Assembly: GCA_004213885.1 (NCBI GenBank)
Contig: SGYL01000001.1
Span: 310,001-374,000 of the forward strand
DNA length: 64,000 nucleotides
DNA from: Alphaproteobacteria bacterium
GTDB taxonomy: Bacteria; Pseudomonadota; Alphaproteobacteria; Puniceispirillales; Marisalimonadaceae
Direction of reading: 5' to 3'
The position numbers and the translations under genes are program-made. The notes below the pieces were generated by a model. It saw only the letters and a program-made list of their open reading frames with translations, had not been told where the DNA came from and ran no database searches. Numbering within the stretch: position 1 is the stretch's first letter; the number at the start of each line of letters is the position of its first letter. This document shows, piece by piece, positions 1 to 8,831 of this stretch.

Positions 1-655
1 TGAAAGAAAAATTTCAAAAGTGGAACATATGTTTTTAGAAAAAAATGTAAATATTTTTAATGAAAACAATGATCAGTCAATTCACGTTTCAGGACATCCA
101 TGTAAAGATGAAATTTTAGATATGTATACAATGGTCAAGCCAAAAACAGTTATACCTGTTCATGGAAATTTTGAGCAATTAAAAGCAAATGCTGAAATTG
201 CTAAATCTTGTAAAGTCAAAAAAGTTTTAATTCCTAAAAATGGTGATATTTTTCAATTTGTTGATGATAACCCAACCTGTGTTGACAGAATTGAAATGGA
301 TACAAAAGTTTTCGATGGAGAAAAAGTTGTTTCATTAAAAGATGAAAAATTTTCTATAAGAAAACAAGCTCTTTGGAATGGTGTTTTGATGGCTTCGATA
401 GTCTTAGATAATAGGGGTAATTTAATTTCAGTTCCAATTTTAACAGAATTAGGAATATCAAAGACTGAAAAAATGAAAAATGCATTACTTGAAATAAGTT
501 TAAAAATTGAAGATTACATTGAAGGATTAAATGAAACTGAAACTTTAGATGACGATAATTTAAAAGAAATTTTAAAGAAGATCATTTTAAAAGAAATTAG
601 AATATTATTTTCAATTAGACCTTTAGTAAATATTCATATCAATAGAGTTCAATGA
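1..655 (+). CDS. rnj: Ribonuclease J, C-terminal part (5' end outside window)
   Basis: This is the 3' part of an RNase J gene. The reading frame is open from base 2 and continues upstream of the window, so the first in-frame ATG at 20 is not the true start. RNase J is a cytoplasmic metallo-beta-lactamase/beta-CASP ribonuclease with 5'-exo and endonuclease activity in mRNA decay and rRNA processing. Visible here are HVSGHP (beta-CASP motif) and KPKTVIPVHG, which carries a late metal-binding histidine, followed by the C-terminal domain of about 120 residues. The N-terminal HxHxDH site lies outside the window. The stop overlaps the next start (ATGA). Family assignment is firm. Confidence 0.9.
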   Translation, partial: ERKISKVEHMFLEKNVNIFNENNDQSIHVSGHPCKDEILDMYTMVKPKTVIPVHGNFEQLKANAEIAKSCKVKKVLIPKNGDIFQFVDDNPTCVDRIEMDTKVFDGEKVVSLKDEKFSIRKQALWNGVLMASIVLDNRGNLISVPILTELGISKTEKMKNALLEISLKIEDYIEGLNETETLDDDNLKEILKKIILKEIRILFSIRPLVNIHINRVQ

Positions 656-870
656 GCATAGTTTCTTTTTTTGTAGTCGTTTTTATACTTTGGTTAATAT
701 TCTTTTTTATTTTTTTGCCATTAGGTATAGAGATACCTGAAAAACACGAATTTGGTCATGCAAACTCATCACCAAAAAAAACTTATTTGTTTTTAAAAAT
801 TGTTTTATCATTTCTAACCTCTTTGATAGCTTCTTTAATATTTTATTATTTCATTAAAATTTCATTTTAA
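652..870 (+). CDS. DUF1467 family small membrane protein
   Basis: This is a 72-residue inner-membrane protein with two hydrophobic segments, roughly residues 2-25 and 48-70, separated by a charged loop containing PLGIEIPEKHEFGHANSSPKK. Length, topology and the position immediately after RNase J match the alphaproteobacterial DUF1467 family, whose function is unknown. The ATG overlaps the rnj stop codon, so translation is probably coupled to rnj. Assignment rests on pattern and context rather than a search. Confidence 0.7.
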   Translation: MSIVSFFVVVFILWLIFFFIFLPLGIEIPEKHEFGHANSSPKKTYLFLKIVLSFLTSLIASLIFYYFIKISF

Positions 871-919
871 TAATGTTTAAGTTATTAAATTGTGCTAAAA
901 AATTAGTAAATTTAGAACT

Positions 920-1351
920 ATGACAAAAAATATATTCATATCGTGTGACCATGGTGGCTTTTACTTAAAAGAACAAATATTTGAGTATCTTTTAAAAAAA
1001 TCATTTAAAATAATTGATCTTGGTACAAAAGATTCCTCTTCGGTAGATTATCCTGATTATTCAAATGTTTTAGTTGATAAAATAAAGAATAATATAGATA
1101 GTATGGGAATATTACTTTGTGGAACTGGTATTGGCATGTCAATAGCAGCAAATAGACATTCTCATATTAGAGCAGCTTTATGTACAGACGAAGATATGGC
1201 TAGACTAAGTAGACAACACAATAATGCTAATGTATTAGTTATAGGTGGGAGAACTACATCTTTAAACTCAGCTAAAAAAATTATAGATGTATTTGTTTCG
1301 ACAGAGTTTGAAAAAGGTAGGCATACCAAAAGATTAAAAAAAATAAGTTAA
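920..1351 (+). CDS. rpiB: Ribose-5-phosphate isomerase B
   Basis: The enzyme interconverts ribose 5-phosphate and ribulose 5-phosphate in the non-oxidative pentose phosphate pathway. The 143-residue protein has the family's usual length. Signatures are the N-terminal SCDHGGFYLKE, DYPDYS, the active-site segment CGTGIGMSIAANR with the catalytic cysteine near residue 67, and HNNANVLVIGGR. It is 9 bases upstream of glyA and probably cotranscribed with it. The pairing rpiB-glyA-nrdR is common in Alphaproteobacteria. Confidence 0.95.
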   Translation: MTKNIFISCDHGGFYLKEQIFEYLLKKSFKIIDLGTKDSSSVDYPDYSNVLVDKIKNNIDSMGILLCGTGIGMSIAANRHSHIRAALCTDEDMARLSRQHNNANVLVIGGRTTSLNSAKKIIDVFVSTEFEKGRHTKRLKKIS

Positions 1352-1360
1352 GAGAAAAAT

Positions 1361-2653
1361 ATGAATGAACAAAAAAAAATATTATTTTACGAAGAAGGAT
1401 TTTTTGAAAAAAGTATCCACGAATATGATCCTATTTTAAGTTCATATTTAGATGAAGAAAAAAAAAGGCAGCAGAATCAAATTGAAATGATAGCTTCTGA
1501 AAACTTTGTTTCAAGGTCTGTACTAGAAGCACAAGGTTCTGTATTAACAAATAAATACGCTGAGGGCTATCCAGGTAAAAGGTATTATGGAGGTTGTGAG
1601 TTTGTAGATAAAGTTGAAGACTTAGCAATTAAAAGAGCGCAAAAATTATTTAATGCAAAGTTTGTAAATGTCCAACCTCATTCTGGTGCCCAAGCTAATC
1701 AAGCCGTGTTTTTAGCTTTGCTCAATCCAAGAGATTCAATTTTAGGAATGAGTTTAGATGCAGGTGGACACTTAACTCATGGTGCAAAACCTAATTTGTC
1801 TGGAAAGTGGTTTAATTCAATACAATATGGATTAAATAAAGATGATTGTTTAATCAACTTTGATCAAATTGATCAATTATGTAAAGTTCATAAGCCAAAA
1901 TTAATTATTGCTGGTGGTTCAGCTTATTCAAGGTTTATTGATTTCAAGAAATTTAGAGAGATTGCAAACAAATATAATTCTTATCTTTTAGTTGATATGG
2001 CTCATTTTTCAGGATTAGTAGCAGGCAATGTTCATCCAAACCCTATTGATTACGCTGATATTGTAACAACAACAACTCATAAAACTTTACGTTCTGGTAG
2101 AGGAGGAATGATATTAACAAATCATGAAGATCTATTTAAAAAAATTAATTCTGCAGTTTTTCCTGGTCTTCAAGGTGGCCCCTTGATGCATGTTATTGCT
2201 GGAAAGGCTGCGGGCTTTGGTGAAGCCTTAAAAGACGAGTTTAAAGTTTACTCTCAAAATGTTGTTAAAAATGCAAAAATTTTATCAAACACACTTATTG
2301 AAAGAGGAATAAACATTGTTTCTGGTGGAACTGATAATCACATAGTTTTAGTTGACCTTAGAAATAAAGGCATTACAGGAAATAATTGTGAACAAGCTCT
2401 TGAAAGAGCAGGTATAACTTGTAATAAAAATGGAGTTCCATTTGATGAAACACCACCATCCATTACTTCTGGTATAAGATTGGGCTCTTCAGCAGCAACT
2501 ACACGAGGACTAGCAGAGAATGATTTTAAAGTTTTAGGTAATCTTATTTCAGATGTGATTTGTGGTTTTAAAAATAACATTTCTGATAATGAAATTGAAA
2601 ATGAAGTAAATAGAAAGATAATAGATATTTGTAAAAAATATCCTATTTACTAA
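1361..2653 (+). CDS. glyA: Serine hydroxymethyltransferase
   Basis: This PLP enzyme converts serine plus tetrahydrofolate to glycine plus 5,10-methylene-tetrahydrofolate, the main source of one-carbon units. The 430-residue protein is full length. Motifs are [38 protein letters not shown], and [15 protein letters not shown], whose lysine near residue 241 binds PLP. An N-terminal extension of about 15 residues precedes the conserved core. It lies between rpiB and nrdR on the same strand with short gaps, suggesting one transcript. Confidence 0.96.
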   Translation: MNEQKKILFYEEGFFEKSIHEYDPILSSYLDEEKKRQQNQIEMIASENFVSRSVLEAQGSVLTNKYAEGYPGKRYYGGCEFVDKVEDLAIKRAQKLFNAKFVNVQPHSGAQANQAVFLALLNPRDSILGMSLDAGGHLTHGAKPNLSGKWFNSIQYGLNKDDCLINFDQIDQLCKVHKPKLIIAGGSAYSRFIDFKKFREIANKYNSYLLVDMAHFSGLVAGNVHPNPIDYADIVTTTTHKTLRSGRGGMILTNHEDLFKKINSAVFPGLQGGPLMHVIAGKAAGFGEALKDEFKVYSQNVVKNAKILSNTLIERGINIVSGGTDNHIVLVDLRNKGITGNNCEQALERAGITCNKNGVPFDETPPSITSGIRLGSSAATTRGLAENDFKVLGNLISDVICGFKNNISDNEIENEVNRKIIDICKKYPIY

Positions 2654-2672
2654 TTAAAATTGGAGATTATTT

Positions 2673-3128
2673 ATGCGTTGTCCATTTTGTGGAACTGATG
2701 ATACTCAAGTAAAAGATTCAAGGGGTAGTGAAGATGGTGCTTCAATAAGACGAAGAAGATTATGTTCCAGCTGCGGATCTCGTTTTACAACATTTGAAAG
2801 AATTCAATTAAGAGAATTGATTGTTGTAAAGCGGAATGGTAAAAAAAATATTTTTGATAGAGAAAAAATTGTAAAGTCAATGGAAATAGCTCTAAGAAAA
2901 AGAAAAGTTGATAATGATGTTGTTGAAAGAGCACAAAATGGCATTGTAAGACAATTAGAATCATCGGGAGAAGTTGAAATTCAATCAGATTTAATTGGTG
3001 AGCTTGTTATGAATGCTCTAGGACAAATTGATCATGTAGCTTATATCAGATATGCATCTGTTTATAGAAACTTTAGGGAAGCGAGTGATTTTGGAAAATT
3101 TGTAAAAGATCAAATTGAAGATAATTGA
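2673..3128 (+). CDS. nrdR: Transcriptional repressor NrdR
   Basis: NrdR is a nucleotide-sensing repressor of ribonucleotide reductase genes. The 151-residue protein has the N-terminal zinc ribbon (CPFC at residues 3-6 and CSSC near 31-34) followed by RFTTFER and an ATP-cone domain (about residues 49-140, [17 protein letters not shown]). A good ribosome-binding site, TTGGAG, sits upstream of the ATG. Its place between glyA and ribD is conserved in Alphaproteobacteria. No NrdR box or nrd gene is visible in this window. Confidence 0.96.
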   Translation: MRCPFCGTDDTQVKDSRGSEDGASIRRRRLCSSCGSRFTTFERIQLRELIVVKRNGKKNIFDREKIVKSMEIALRKRKVDNDVVERAQNGIVRQLESSGEVEIQSDLIGELVMNALGQIDHVAYIRYASVYRNFREASDFGKFVKDQIEDN

Positions 3129-3141
3129 TCGTTAATAAAGT

Positions 3142-4236
3142 GTGAGTAATTCATTAAAAACATATTTTATGAAACAAGCTTTGCTTGAAGCCTATCGTGC
3201 TATGGGTACAACTGGAAAAAATCCCAATGTTGGGTGTGTTCTGGTAAAAAATAATTTTATTATCGCTAGAGCCAGAACTTCTCCAGGAGGTAGGCCACAT
3301 GCTGAAGAAAACTTGGTTTCACAATTGTCTAAGACAGAATTAAATGGTTCATCATTATTTGTTACATTAGAACCATGTGCTCATAAAGGTAAAAACGGAA
3401 CTTCTTGTGCAGAGTTAATATCGAATTCTGGTATAAAGGAAGTTTTTATTAGTAATTATGATCCAGATTTAAGAACATCTGGAAAAGGTCTAGAAATATT
3501 AAGAAAATCTAAAATTCATGTTTTCACTGATTTTTTAGTTAATGAAGGACATGATTTAAATATTGGATATTTAACTAACTTTTCATCCAATAGACCATTT
3601 GTAACTATAAAATTTGCAATAAGTTTAGATGGTAAAATTGCACTCAAAAATAAAAATTCTAAATGGATAAGTAATGAGTTGTCCAGAAATTTTGGACATA
3701 TGATAAGAGCTCAATCAGATGGGATTTTGACTACTAATTCTACAATTAAAGAAGATGACTCAATGCTTACTTGTAGATTAAATGGTTTAGAGAAATATAG
3801 TCCTTTGAAAATTATTGTTGATAGAGGATTAAAATTAAATGAAAATTATTCAATATTTAAAAATACAAAAAAAGAAAATTTAATAATTTATCATTGTTCA
3901 AATGACAAAAGTAAAATAAAAAAATATCCTAAAAATATAGATCTAGTTTATTTTAATAATAAAAAAAATTTTCTTAACTTAATTTTAAACGATTTAGCAA
4001 ATAGGAAAATAAAGAACTTGTTAATTGAAAGTGGTACAACTTTTTGTAGTGAAATGATTAAAGCTAATCTAGTTGATCAAATTGCTTTTTTCAGATCTAA
4101 TAAAATTATTGGAAATGATGGATTACCTTTTGTTAACAATTTAAGTTTAAAAAAAATATCAGATAGTATAAGTATGAAAGTCATTGATACAAAATTTTTT
4201 GATAATGATATTTATGAATTGAGGAGGTTTAATTAA
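3142..4236 (+). CDS. ribD: Bifunctional riboflavin deaminase/reductase RibD
   Basis: RibD carries out the second and third steps of riboflavin synthesis: deamination of the GTP-derived pyrimidine, then NADPH-dependent reduction of its ribosyl side chain. The N-terminal deaminase has the zinc motifs PHAEEN and PCAHKGKNGTSC. The C-terminal reductase begins near residue 150 (KFAISLDGKIAL) and includes KWISNELSRNFGH. The start is a GTG, 13 bases after nrdR. At 364 residues it is normal length. First gene of the riboflavin block ribD-ribE-ribBA-ribH. Confidence 0.95.
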   Translation: MSNSLKTYFMKQALLEAYRAMGTTGKNPNVGCVLVKNNFIIARARTSPGGRPHAEENLVSQLSKTELNGSSLFVTLEPCAHKGKNGTSCAELISNSGIKEVFISNYDPDLRTSGKGLEILRKSKIHVFTDFLVNEGHDLNIGYLTNFSSNRPFVTIKFAISLDGKIALKNKNSKWISNELSRNFGHMIRAQSDGILTTNSTIKEDDSMLTCRLNGLEKYSPLKIIVDRGLKLNENYSIFKNTKKENLIIYHCSNDKSKIKKYPKNIDLVYFNNKKNFLNLILNDLANRKIKNLLIESGTTFCSEMIKANLVDQIAFFRSNKIIGNDGLPFVNNLSLKKISDSISMKVIDTKFFDNDIYELRRFN

Positions 4237-4239
4237 CAA

Positions 4240-4857
4240 ATGTTTTCAGGAATAATTTCAGCTTTAGGCAATGTAAAAAACATAACTTATAATGATATTT
4301 ATTCAGTAGATATAGAAATCACAAAAATTAATTTAGAGGATTTTGAAAAATCAGATAATCTTATTAAAATTGGTTGTTCAATTGCTTGTTCAGGTGTCTG
4401 TTTAACTTTAACAGAAAAAAAGAATAACGTTTTAACATTTGATATAAGTAAGGAAACAATGAGTAAAACAAATCTTTCTGATTGGAAAATTGGTAGTCTA
4501 GTAAATCTAGAAAGAGCATTAAGAGTTGGAGATGAAATCGGAGGACATTTTGTCACTGGTCATGTTGATACTGTTCTTGAATTACAAAATATTATTGAGG
4601 AAGATGGATCCAAAATTTTGTTTATAAAATTAAATAAAGAAATTTCACCATATATAGCTTCTAAAGGTTCAATTACTATTGAAGGTGTTTCGCTTACTGT
4701 AAATGATGTTAAGAATGATTATTTCAATGTCAATATTATACCTTTTACGTGGGATAATACTAATTTAAGAAATATAAAAGTTAATGATTTTGTTAATGTT
4801 GAAATTGATTTACTTTCTAGGTATTTAGTTAATTATCAAAAACGGAAAGATAATTAA
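4240..4857 (+). CDS. ribE: Riboflavin synthase alpha chain
   Basis: The enzyme dismutates two molecules of 6,7-dimethyl-8-ribityllumazine into riboflavin and the pyrimidine precursor. The 205-residue protein starts MFSGIISALGNV and consists of two lumazine-binding repeats. The first carries CSIACSGVCLTL, and the second, starting around residue 98, carries GGHFVTGHVD and GSITIEGVSLTVN. It starts 3 bases after ribD and ends 1 base before the next gene, so translation is probably coupled. Some databases call this gene ribC. Confidence 0.95.
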   Translation: MFSGIISALGNVKNITYNDIYSVDIEITKINLEDFEKSDNLIKIGCSIACSGVCLTLTEKKNNVLTFDISKETMSKTNLSDWKIGSLVNLERALRVGDEIGGHFVTGHVDTVLELQNIIEEDGSKILFIKLNKEISPYIASKGSITIEGVSLTVNDVKNDYFNVNIIPFTWDNTNLRNIKVNDFVNVEIDLLSRYLVNYQKRKDN

Positions 4858-4858
4858 T

Positions 4859-5956
4859 ATGGACGTATCAAGTATTGAAGATGTTATTAAGGACGCTTCA
4901 CAAGGTAAAATTTTTATTTTAATTGATGACGAAAATAGAGAAAATGAAGGTGACCTTTGTGTTCTAGGTGATTTTGTAAATCCCAACGTAATAAATTTTA
5001 TGGCTACACATGGAAGAGGTTTAATCTGTTTAGCAATTACCAAGCAGCAATCTGATAAATTAGGATTGTCTTTGATGGAAAGAAGAAATGAATCTAGATA
5101 CGATACAGCTTTCACTCAATCAATCGAAGCAACACATGGTGTTACCACTGGAATTTCTGCATCAGATAGATCAATCACGATTAAAACTGCAATAAATGAA
5201 CAAAATAATGAAACTCATATTACGACGCCAGGGCATGTTTTTCCAATAATTGCAAGAAATGGAGGGACTTTAATTAGAGCAGGGCATACTGAAGCTATAG
5301 TTGATATTGCAAAAATTTGTGGATTAAATCCATCTGGAGTTATTTGTGAGATAATGAAAGATAACGGTGAAATGGCAAGATTGCCAGATTTGAAAAAATT
5401 TGCAAAAAAGCATGGTTTAAAAATTGGTACGATTGCAGATTTAATTTCTTATAGAAGAAAGAATGAAAATTTATTAGTGAGAACATATGAAAAACCATTT
5501 AATAGTTCAGTGACTGGATCTTGGAGAATAATAGTTTATAAAAGTTTAATAGATGAAGTGGAACATTTAGCTCTAATTAAGGGGGTAATAACTTCTAAAG
5601 ATAAAACAATGGTTAGAGTTCATTCATTTAATCCTATTGTAGATCTTTTAGAAGATTTAAATGTAGATGGTCAAAATAATTTAATTTATAAGGCAATGAA
5701 GAAAATTGACAATAATAATAGCGGTATAGTTATTATTATCAATGATTCTTATAAAGATTTCATAAGTAAAAAGTTAAAAGTTGATGAAGAAATTGAGACA
5801 AAAGATAAAAGTAATCTCCGCCAATATGGAGTTGGAGCTCAAATACTTTCTGACTTAGGTGTAAAAAACATGATTTTATTATCAAATTCTAAGAAAAAAG
5901 CTATTGGATTAAAGGGTTTTGATTTGTCTATCGTTGATTGGGAGAGATTAGATTGA
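4859..5956 (+). CDS. ribB: DHBP synthase fused to a degenerate GTP cyclohydrolase II-like domain
   Basis: The N-terminal half (about residues 1-200) is 3,4-dihydroxy-2-butanone-4-phosphate synthase, which makes the four-carbon unit for lumazine from ribulose 5-phosphate. It has DDENRENEGDL, HGRGLICL, GVTTGISASDRSITI, TPGHVFPI, GHTEAIVDIAK and the EIMKDNGEMAR segment. The C-terminal half has the size of GTP cyclohydrolase II and keeps MVRVHSF, but it lacks the zinc-binding CxxRxHSxCxTGD cysteines. It is probably not a cyclohydrolase. Proteins of this design occur in Alphaproteobacteria, so a separate ribA is expected elsewhere. The stop TGA overlaps the following TTG start. Confidence 0.92.
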   Translation: MDVSSIEDVIKDASQGKIFILIDDENRENEGDLCVLGDFVNPNVINFMATHGRGLICLAITKQQSDKLGLSLMERRNESRYDTAFTQSIEATHGVTTGISASDRSITIKTAINEQNNETHITTPGHVFPIIARNGGTLIRAGHTEAIVDIAKICGLNPSGVICEIMKDNGEMARLPDLKKFAKKHGLKIGTIADLISYRRKNENLLVRTYEKPFNSSVTGSWRIIVYKSLIDEVEHLALIKGVITSKDKTMVRVHSFNPIVDLLEDLNVDGQNNLIYKAMKKIDNNNSGIVIIINDSYKDFISKKLKVDEEIETKDKSNLRQYGVGAQILSDLGVKNMILLSNSKKKAIGLKGFDLSIVDWERLD

Positions 5957-6399
5957 TTAATAAAAAAGTTTTAATAATTATATCTAAATATTATAAAGAT
6001 ATATCTGAAAATTTATTAAAATCAGCTATTACTTTTTTAGAAGAAAATTCAATTCTTTTTGACGTTATTGAAGTACCTGGTGCTTTAGAGATACCTCAAG
6101 TGTTAAATTTTCAGGTTAATAATTCTAACAATCTAAAGCTTGCTTATGAAGGATACATTGCTTTAGGTTGTGTGATAAAAGGTGAAACTTATCATTTTGA
6201 AATTGTTAGTAATGAAACCAATAGAGGCTTAATGAATATAGCTCTTAAACATTTTTTTCCGTTAGGAAATGGTATAATTACAGCATACAATTATGATCAA
6301 GCTTTAAAAAGATCTTTGGATAAAGGAAAAGAAGCAGCAGAAGCGTGTTATGAATTAATGAAAATAATAAATTACAATAAAAAAGTTGATAAAAATTGA
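5953..6399 (+). CDS. ribH: 6,7-dimethyl-8-ribityllumazine synthase
   Basis: RibH condenses the RibD product with the RibB product to give 6,7-dimethyl-8-ribityllumazine. Motifs are VIEVPGALEIPQ, ALGCVIKGETYHFEIV (with the catalytic histidine) and PLGNGIITAYNYDQAL. The frame is open from an upstream TTG at 5938. I prefer the TTG at 5953 because GGGAG at 5940-5944 fits as its ribosome-binding site, and it overlaps the ribB stop as TTGA. That gives 148 residues, a normal length. Besides feeding riboflavin synthesis, its product is the antenna pigment known in the photolyase family found at 50-51.7 kb. Confidence 0.93.
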   Translation: MINKKVLIIISKYYKDISENLLKSAITFLEENSILFDVIEVPGALEIPQVLNFQVNNSNNLKLAYEGYIALGCVIKGETYHFEIVSNETNRGLMNIALKHFFPLGNGIITAYNYDQALKRSLDKGKEAAEACYELMKIINYNKKVDKN

Positions 6400-6845
6400 T
6401 TGACAATATTAGACACAAATCCATTAGAAAAAAAACAGCATCTAGAATTGCTGCCATTCAAATTTTATACTTACATGAATTTAATGATCAGCCTCTTTTT
6501 GAGTCTATATCAACCTACGAATTACATTATAAGAAATTTTTACTTGAAAAATTAGATATAAAAGAACTAGACACTAATTTATTATCAGACTTATTAGAGA
6601 ATTTTGATAAAAATACAAATGTTTATGATACTATTATAAAGCAAAATTTATCCAAAGATTGGAAAATTGGAAGATTAGGGAAAAATGAACTTAATATATT
6701 AAGATTATCTATTTTTGAACTTAAATTTTTTAAAAAATTTGATAAAAAAACAATTATTAATGAATATGTAAGTTTGTTTAATAATTTTTGTGGGGAACCA
6801 GACTTTGCAAATGGTTTTTTAAATAATGTCTTAAAAAGTGAATAA
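6396..6845 (+). CDS. nusB: Transcription antitermination factor NusB
   Basis: NusB binds boxA RNA with NusE (S10) and promotes antitermination of rRNA operons. The 149-residue helical protein has SRIAAIQILYLHEF near the N-terminus and WKIGRLGKNELNILRLSIFEL followed by TIINEYVSLFNNFCGEPDFANGFLNNVL, the usual C-terminal NusB pattern. The start is TTG, overlapping the ribH stop as TTGA, the same arrangement as the preceding junction. ribH-nusB-thiL is a widespread bacterial gene order. Confidence 0.93.
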   Translation: MIDNIRHKSIRKKTASRIAAIQILYLHEFNDQPLFESISTYELHYKKFLLEKLDIKELDTNLLSDLLENFDKNTNVYDTIIKQNLSKDWKIGRLGKNELNILRLSIFELKFFKKFDKKTIINEYVSLFNNFCGEPDFANGFLNNVLKSE

Positions 6846-7785
6846 TCAATTAATGGATGAGTTTGACTTAATCAAAAAATATTTTGTGCCAATTTCATCA
6901 ATCGAAAGCCAATTTTTATCCAATGATGGCGCTGTTTTTAAACCAAAAAAAGATTTAGATTATGTTGTCTCAACTGATACAATTGTTGAAAAAATTCACT
7001 TCGAAGGTAATGAACCACCTGATCAAATAGCAAAAAAAGCACTAAGAACAAATCTATCTGATTTAGCTGCAATGGGGGCTGACCCTGAATTTTATAGTTT
7101 ATCAATAAGTTTACCTAAAGCAAAATCTAAAAGTTTCATTGAAAATTTTGTAAAAGGGTTAAAAGAAGATCAAAAAAAATATAAAATTAAATTGCTCGGT
7201 GGAGATTTAACAGCTTCCTCTCAATTAATCACAATAACAATTAATATTATTGGAACTGTACCAAGTGGACAATGTATAAGTAGATCAAATTCAATGGTAA
7301 ATGACCTTTTATATGTAACAGGTGTCTTAGGTTTGTCAAATATTGGACTATTAAATTTAAGGAAAAATGATAAAAAATATTCAATTGCTAAATTAAAATA
7401 TTATTTGCCACAACCTAGGGTAGAGTTTTCTTCTTCTGTAAGAAATTTTGTAACATCAATGATTGATATCTCGGATGGATTTATTCAAGATTGTAGGCAT
7501 TTAGCTAGATTGTCAAATTTAGAGTTTGCAATTAATATCAAAAATTTACCTATTTCTGACATCGATTTGTTGTCTTATGAAGAAAGGTTGAATGCTGCAC
7601 TAATTGGAGGAGATGATTATGAACTTTTATTTACTTCACCACCTGCTCATAAAGAAAAAATCAATAAAATAGCAAAACTCCATGGATTACAAATTACAAA
7701 TATTGGCCATGTTAAAAATGGAAAAAATGGGCAGGTTACATCAAATAGCATACCTATAAATATAGGTGCATATAAACATTTTTAA
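6838..7785 (+). CDS. thiL: Thiamine-monophosphate kinase
   Basis: ThiL phosphorylates thiamine monophosphate to the active cofactor thiamine diphosphate, which pyruvate dehydrogenase (pdhA/pdhB in this window) needs. It belongs to the PurM-like ATP-binding family. Motifs are NDGAVFKP, VVSTDTIVEKIHF, LRTNLSDLAAMGA, KLLGGDLTAS, DISDGFIQD and LIGGDDYELLFT. The start is a GTG overlapping the nusB stop by 8 bases; an ATG at 6853 is the alternative. Length of 315 residues is normal. It converges with the bamE gene, their ends overlapping by 4 bases. Confidence 0.94.
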   Translation: MNNQLMDEFDLIKKYFVPISSIESQFLSNDGAVFKPKKDLDYVVSTDTIVEKIHFEGNEPPDQIAKKALRTNLSDLAAMGADPEFYSLSISLPKAKSKSFIENFVKGLKEDQKKYKIKLLGGDLTASSQLITITINIIGTVPSGQCISRSNSMVNDLLYVTGVLGLSNIGLLNLRKNDKKYSIAKLKYYLPQPRVEFSSSVRNFVTSMIDISDGFIQDCRHLARLSNLEFAINIKNLPISDIDLLSYEERLNAALIGGDDYELLFTSPPAHKEKINKIAKLHGLQITNIGHVKNGKNGQVTSNSIPINIGAYKHF

Positions 7786-8228
7786 TTTTCATTGTTTCTT
7801 CTTAAATTACTTAATAAATTTTTCAATATATCAAATGATATTCTATCATCTGCTATGGATTTTTCATTTAATTTACTTAAACTAATATTATTCGGTAAAT
7901 TTTGTTTTTTAAAACTAAACTCAACTACTTTATCATTTTCATTGTAAAAAATTTCTAAAAAACTAACTTCTTCAAATTGGTTAACATTTCCAATTTCTTT
8001 TTTCATCTTTTGAGAAATATAATAAACATTTTTTCTATCATATGGATTAATAAATGAAGGTGGACCCAGTTTTTTTAAAACAAAAGATTTTGAAGTTTCT
8101 CCTTTTTTTATGTTAATTTGATCAAATGATTTTAATGTTGGTCCATAGTTTATAATTTCTTTGTCAAAAGATAAGCTACATGATAGTAAGAGCAATACAA
8201 GATGAAGATTAAATAATTTTAAAGCCAT
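7782..8228 (-). CDS. bamE: Outer-membrane assembly lipoprotein BamE (SmpA/OmlA family)
   Basis: BamE is a small lipoprotein of the BAM complex that inserts beta-barrel proteins into the outer membrane. The 148-residue product has a short signal peptide ending in the lipobox LLLSC, so the mature protein starts at a lipidated cysteine near residue 17. The BamE core is recognisable in INIKKGETSKSFVLKKLGPP followed by YDRKNVYYISQKM. The C-terminal 40 residues are less conserved. Its start codon is only 8 bases from the divergent start of the next gene, so its promoter must lie inside that gene. Confidence 0.85.
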   Translation of the reverse strand: MALKLFNLHLVLLLLSCSLSFDKEIINYGPTLKSFDQINIKKGETSKSFVLKKLGPPSFINPYDRKNVYYISQKMKKEIGNVNQFEEVSFLEIFYNENDKVVEFSFKKQNLPNNISLSKLNEKSIADDRISFDILKNLLSNLRRNNEN

Positions 8229-8236
8229 TTTAGTTT

Positions 8237-8764
8237 ATGTTTTTTAAAAAAAAAAAATATGAAAAAGTATCCATTGATATTTATCAGAAAATAGTAAATA
8301 TTTCTAGAAATAAAATCTTTTATACCAAGTATAATGTTCCAGATACAATTGATGGAAGATTTGATATGCTTGTATTAATAACTATTATTGTTGTGCATAG
8401 ATTATCAAAAATAAAAAATGAAGGTACAGAATTATCACAAAAGATATTTGATATTGTGTTTAAAGACTTAGATTATTCTTTAAGAGAGTTAGGTGCTGGA
8501 GATGTGTCTGTCGCAAATAACATGAAAAAATTTATATCTTCATATATGGGAAGGCAAAAAGTTTATGTTAAATCTTTTAAAAGTGAAGATGAAAAGTTTT
8601 TAGCATTAGCTTTCAAAAACAATATATTTCGAAATAAAGACCAAAATAAAAAATTAATATTATTATTATCAAAAAATATTTTTATGATTAATAAACAACT
8701 TCATTTGATTGAAGATAAAAAAATGCTTAATGGAGACTTTGATTTTTCTATTAGTCTTTTATAA
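8237..8764 (+). CDS. Ubiquinol-cytochrome c reductase chaperone family protein (Cbp3-like)
   Basis: This belongs to the ubiquinol-cytochrome c chaperone family (Cbp3/UQCC1 in mitochondria), which helps cytochrome bc1 complex assembly; the bacterial role is inferred from the family. The 175-residue protein has DGRFDMLVLITIIVVHRL, then LSQKIFDIVFKDLDYSLRELGAGDVSVANNM and YMGRQKVY, a characteristic run. The order bamE (divergent)-this gene-plsX is typical of Alphaproteobacteria. There a DUF177 gene and often rpmF intervene before plsX, but here only 67 bases separate them. No signal peptide is seen, so it should act in the cytoplasm. Confidence 0.85.
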   Translation: MFFKKKKYEKVSIDIYQKIVNISRNKIFYTKYNVPDTIDGRFDMLVLITIIVVHRLSKIKNEGTELSQKIFDIVFKDLDYSLRELGAGDVSVANNMKKFISSYMGRQKVYVKSFKSEDEKFLALAFKNNIFRNKDQNKKLILLLSKNIFMINKQLHLIEDKKMLNGDFDFSISLL

Positions 8765-8831
8765 AATACTATGTTGCAATGTTTCATTCTAACTGATAAA
8801 AGTCATCAATTAATATAATTTCGGAGTTTTT

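Noticed and set aside
2338-2580. Minus-strand open frame inside glyA (and similar frames opposite pdhB, pdhC, ntrC, mfd, recG and others)
   Set aside because: These frames lie opposite strongly conserved genes, show no family motifs and no translation signals. They are shadows of the real genes.
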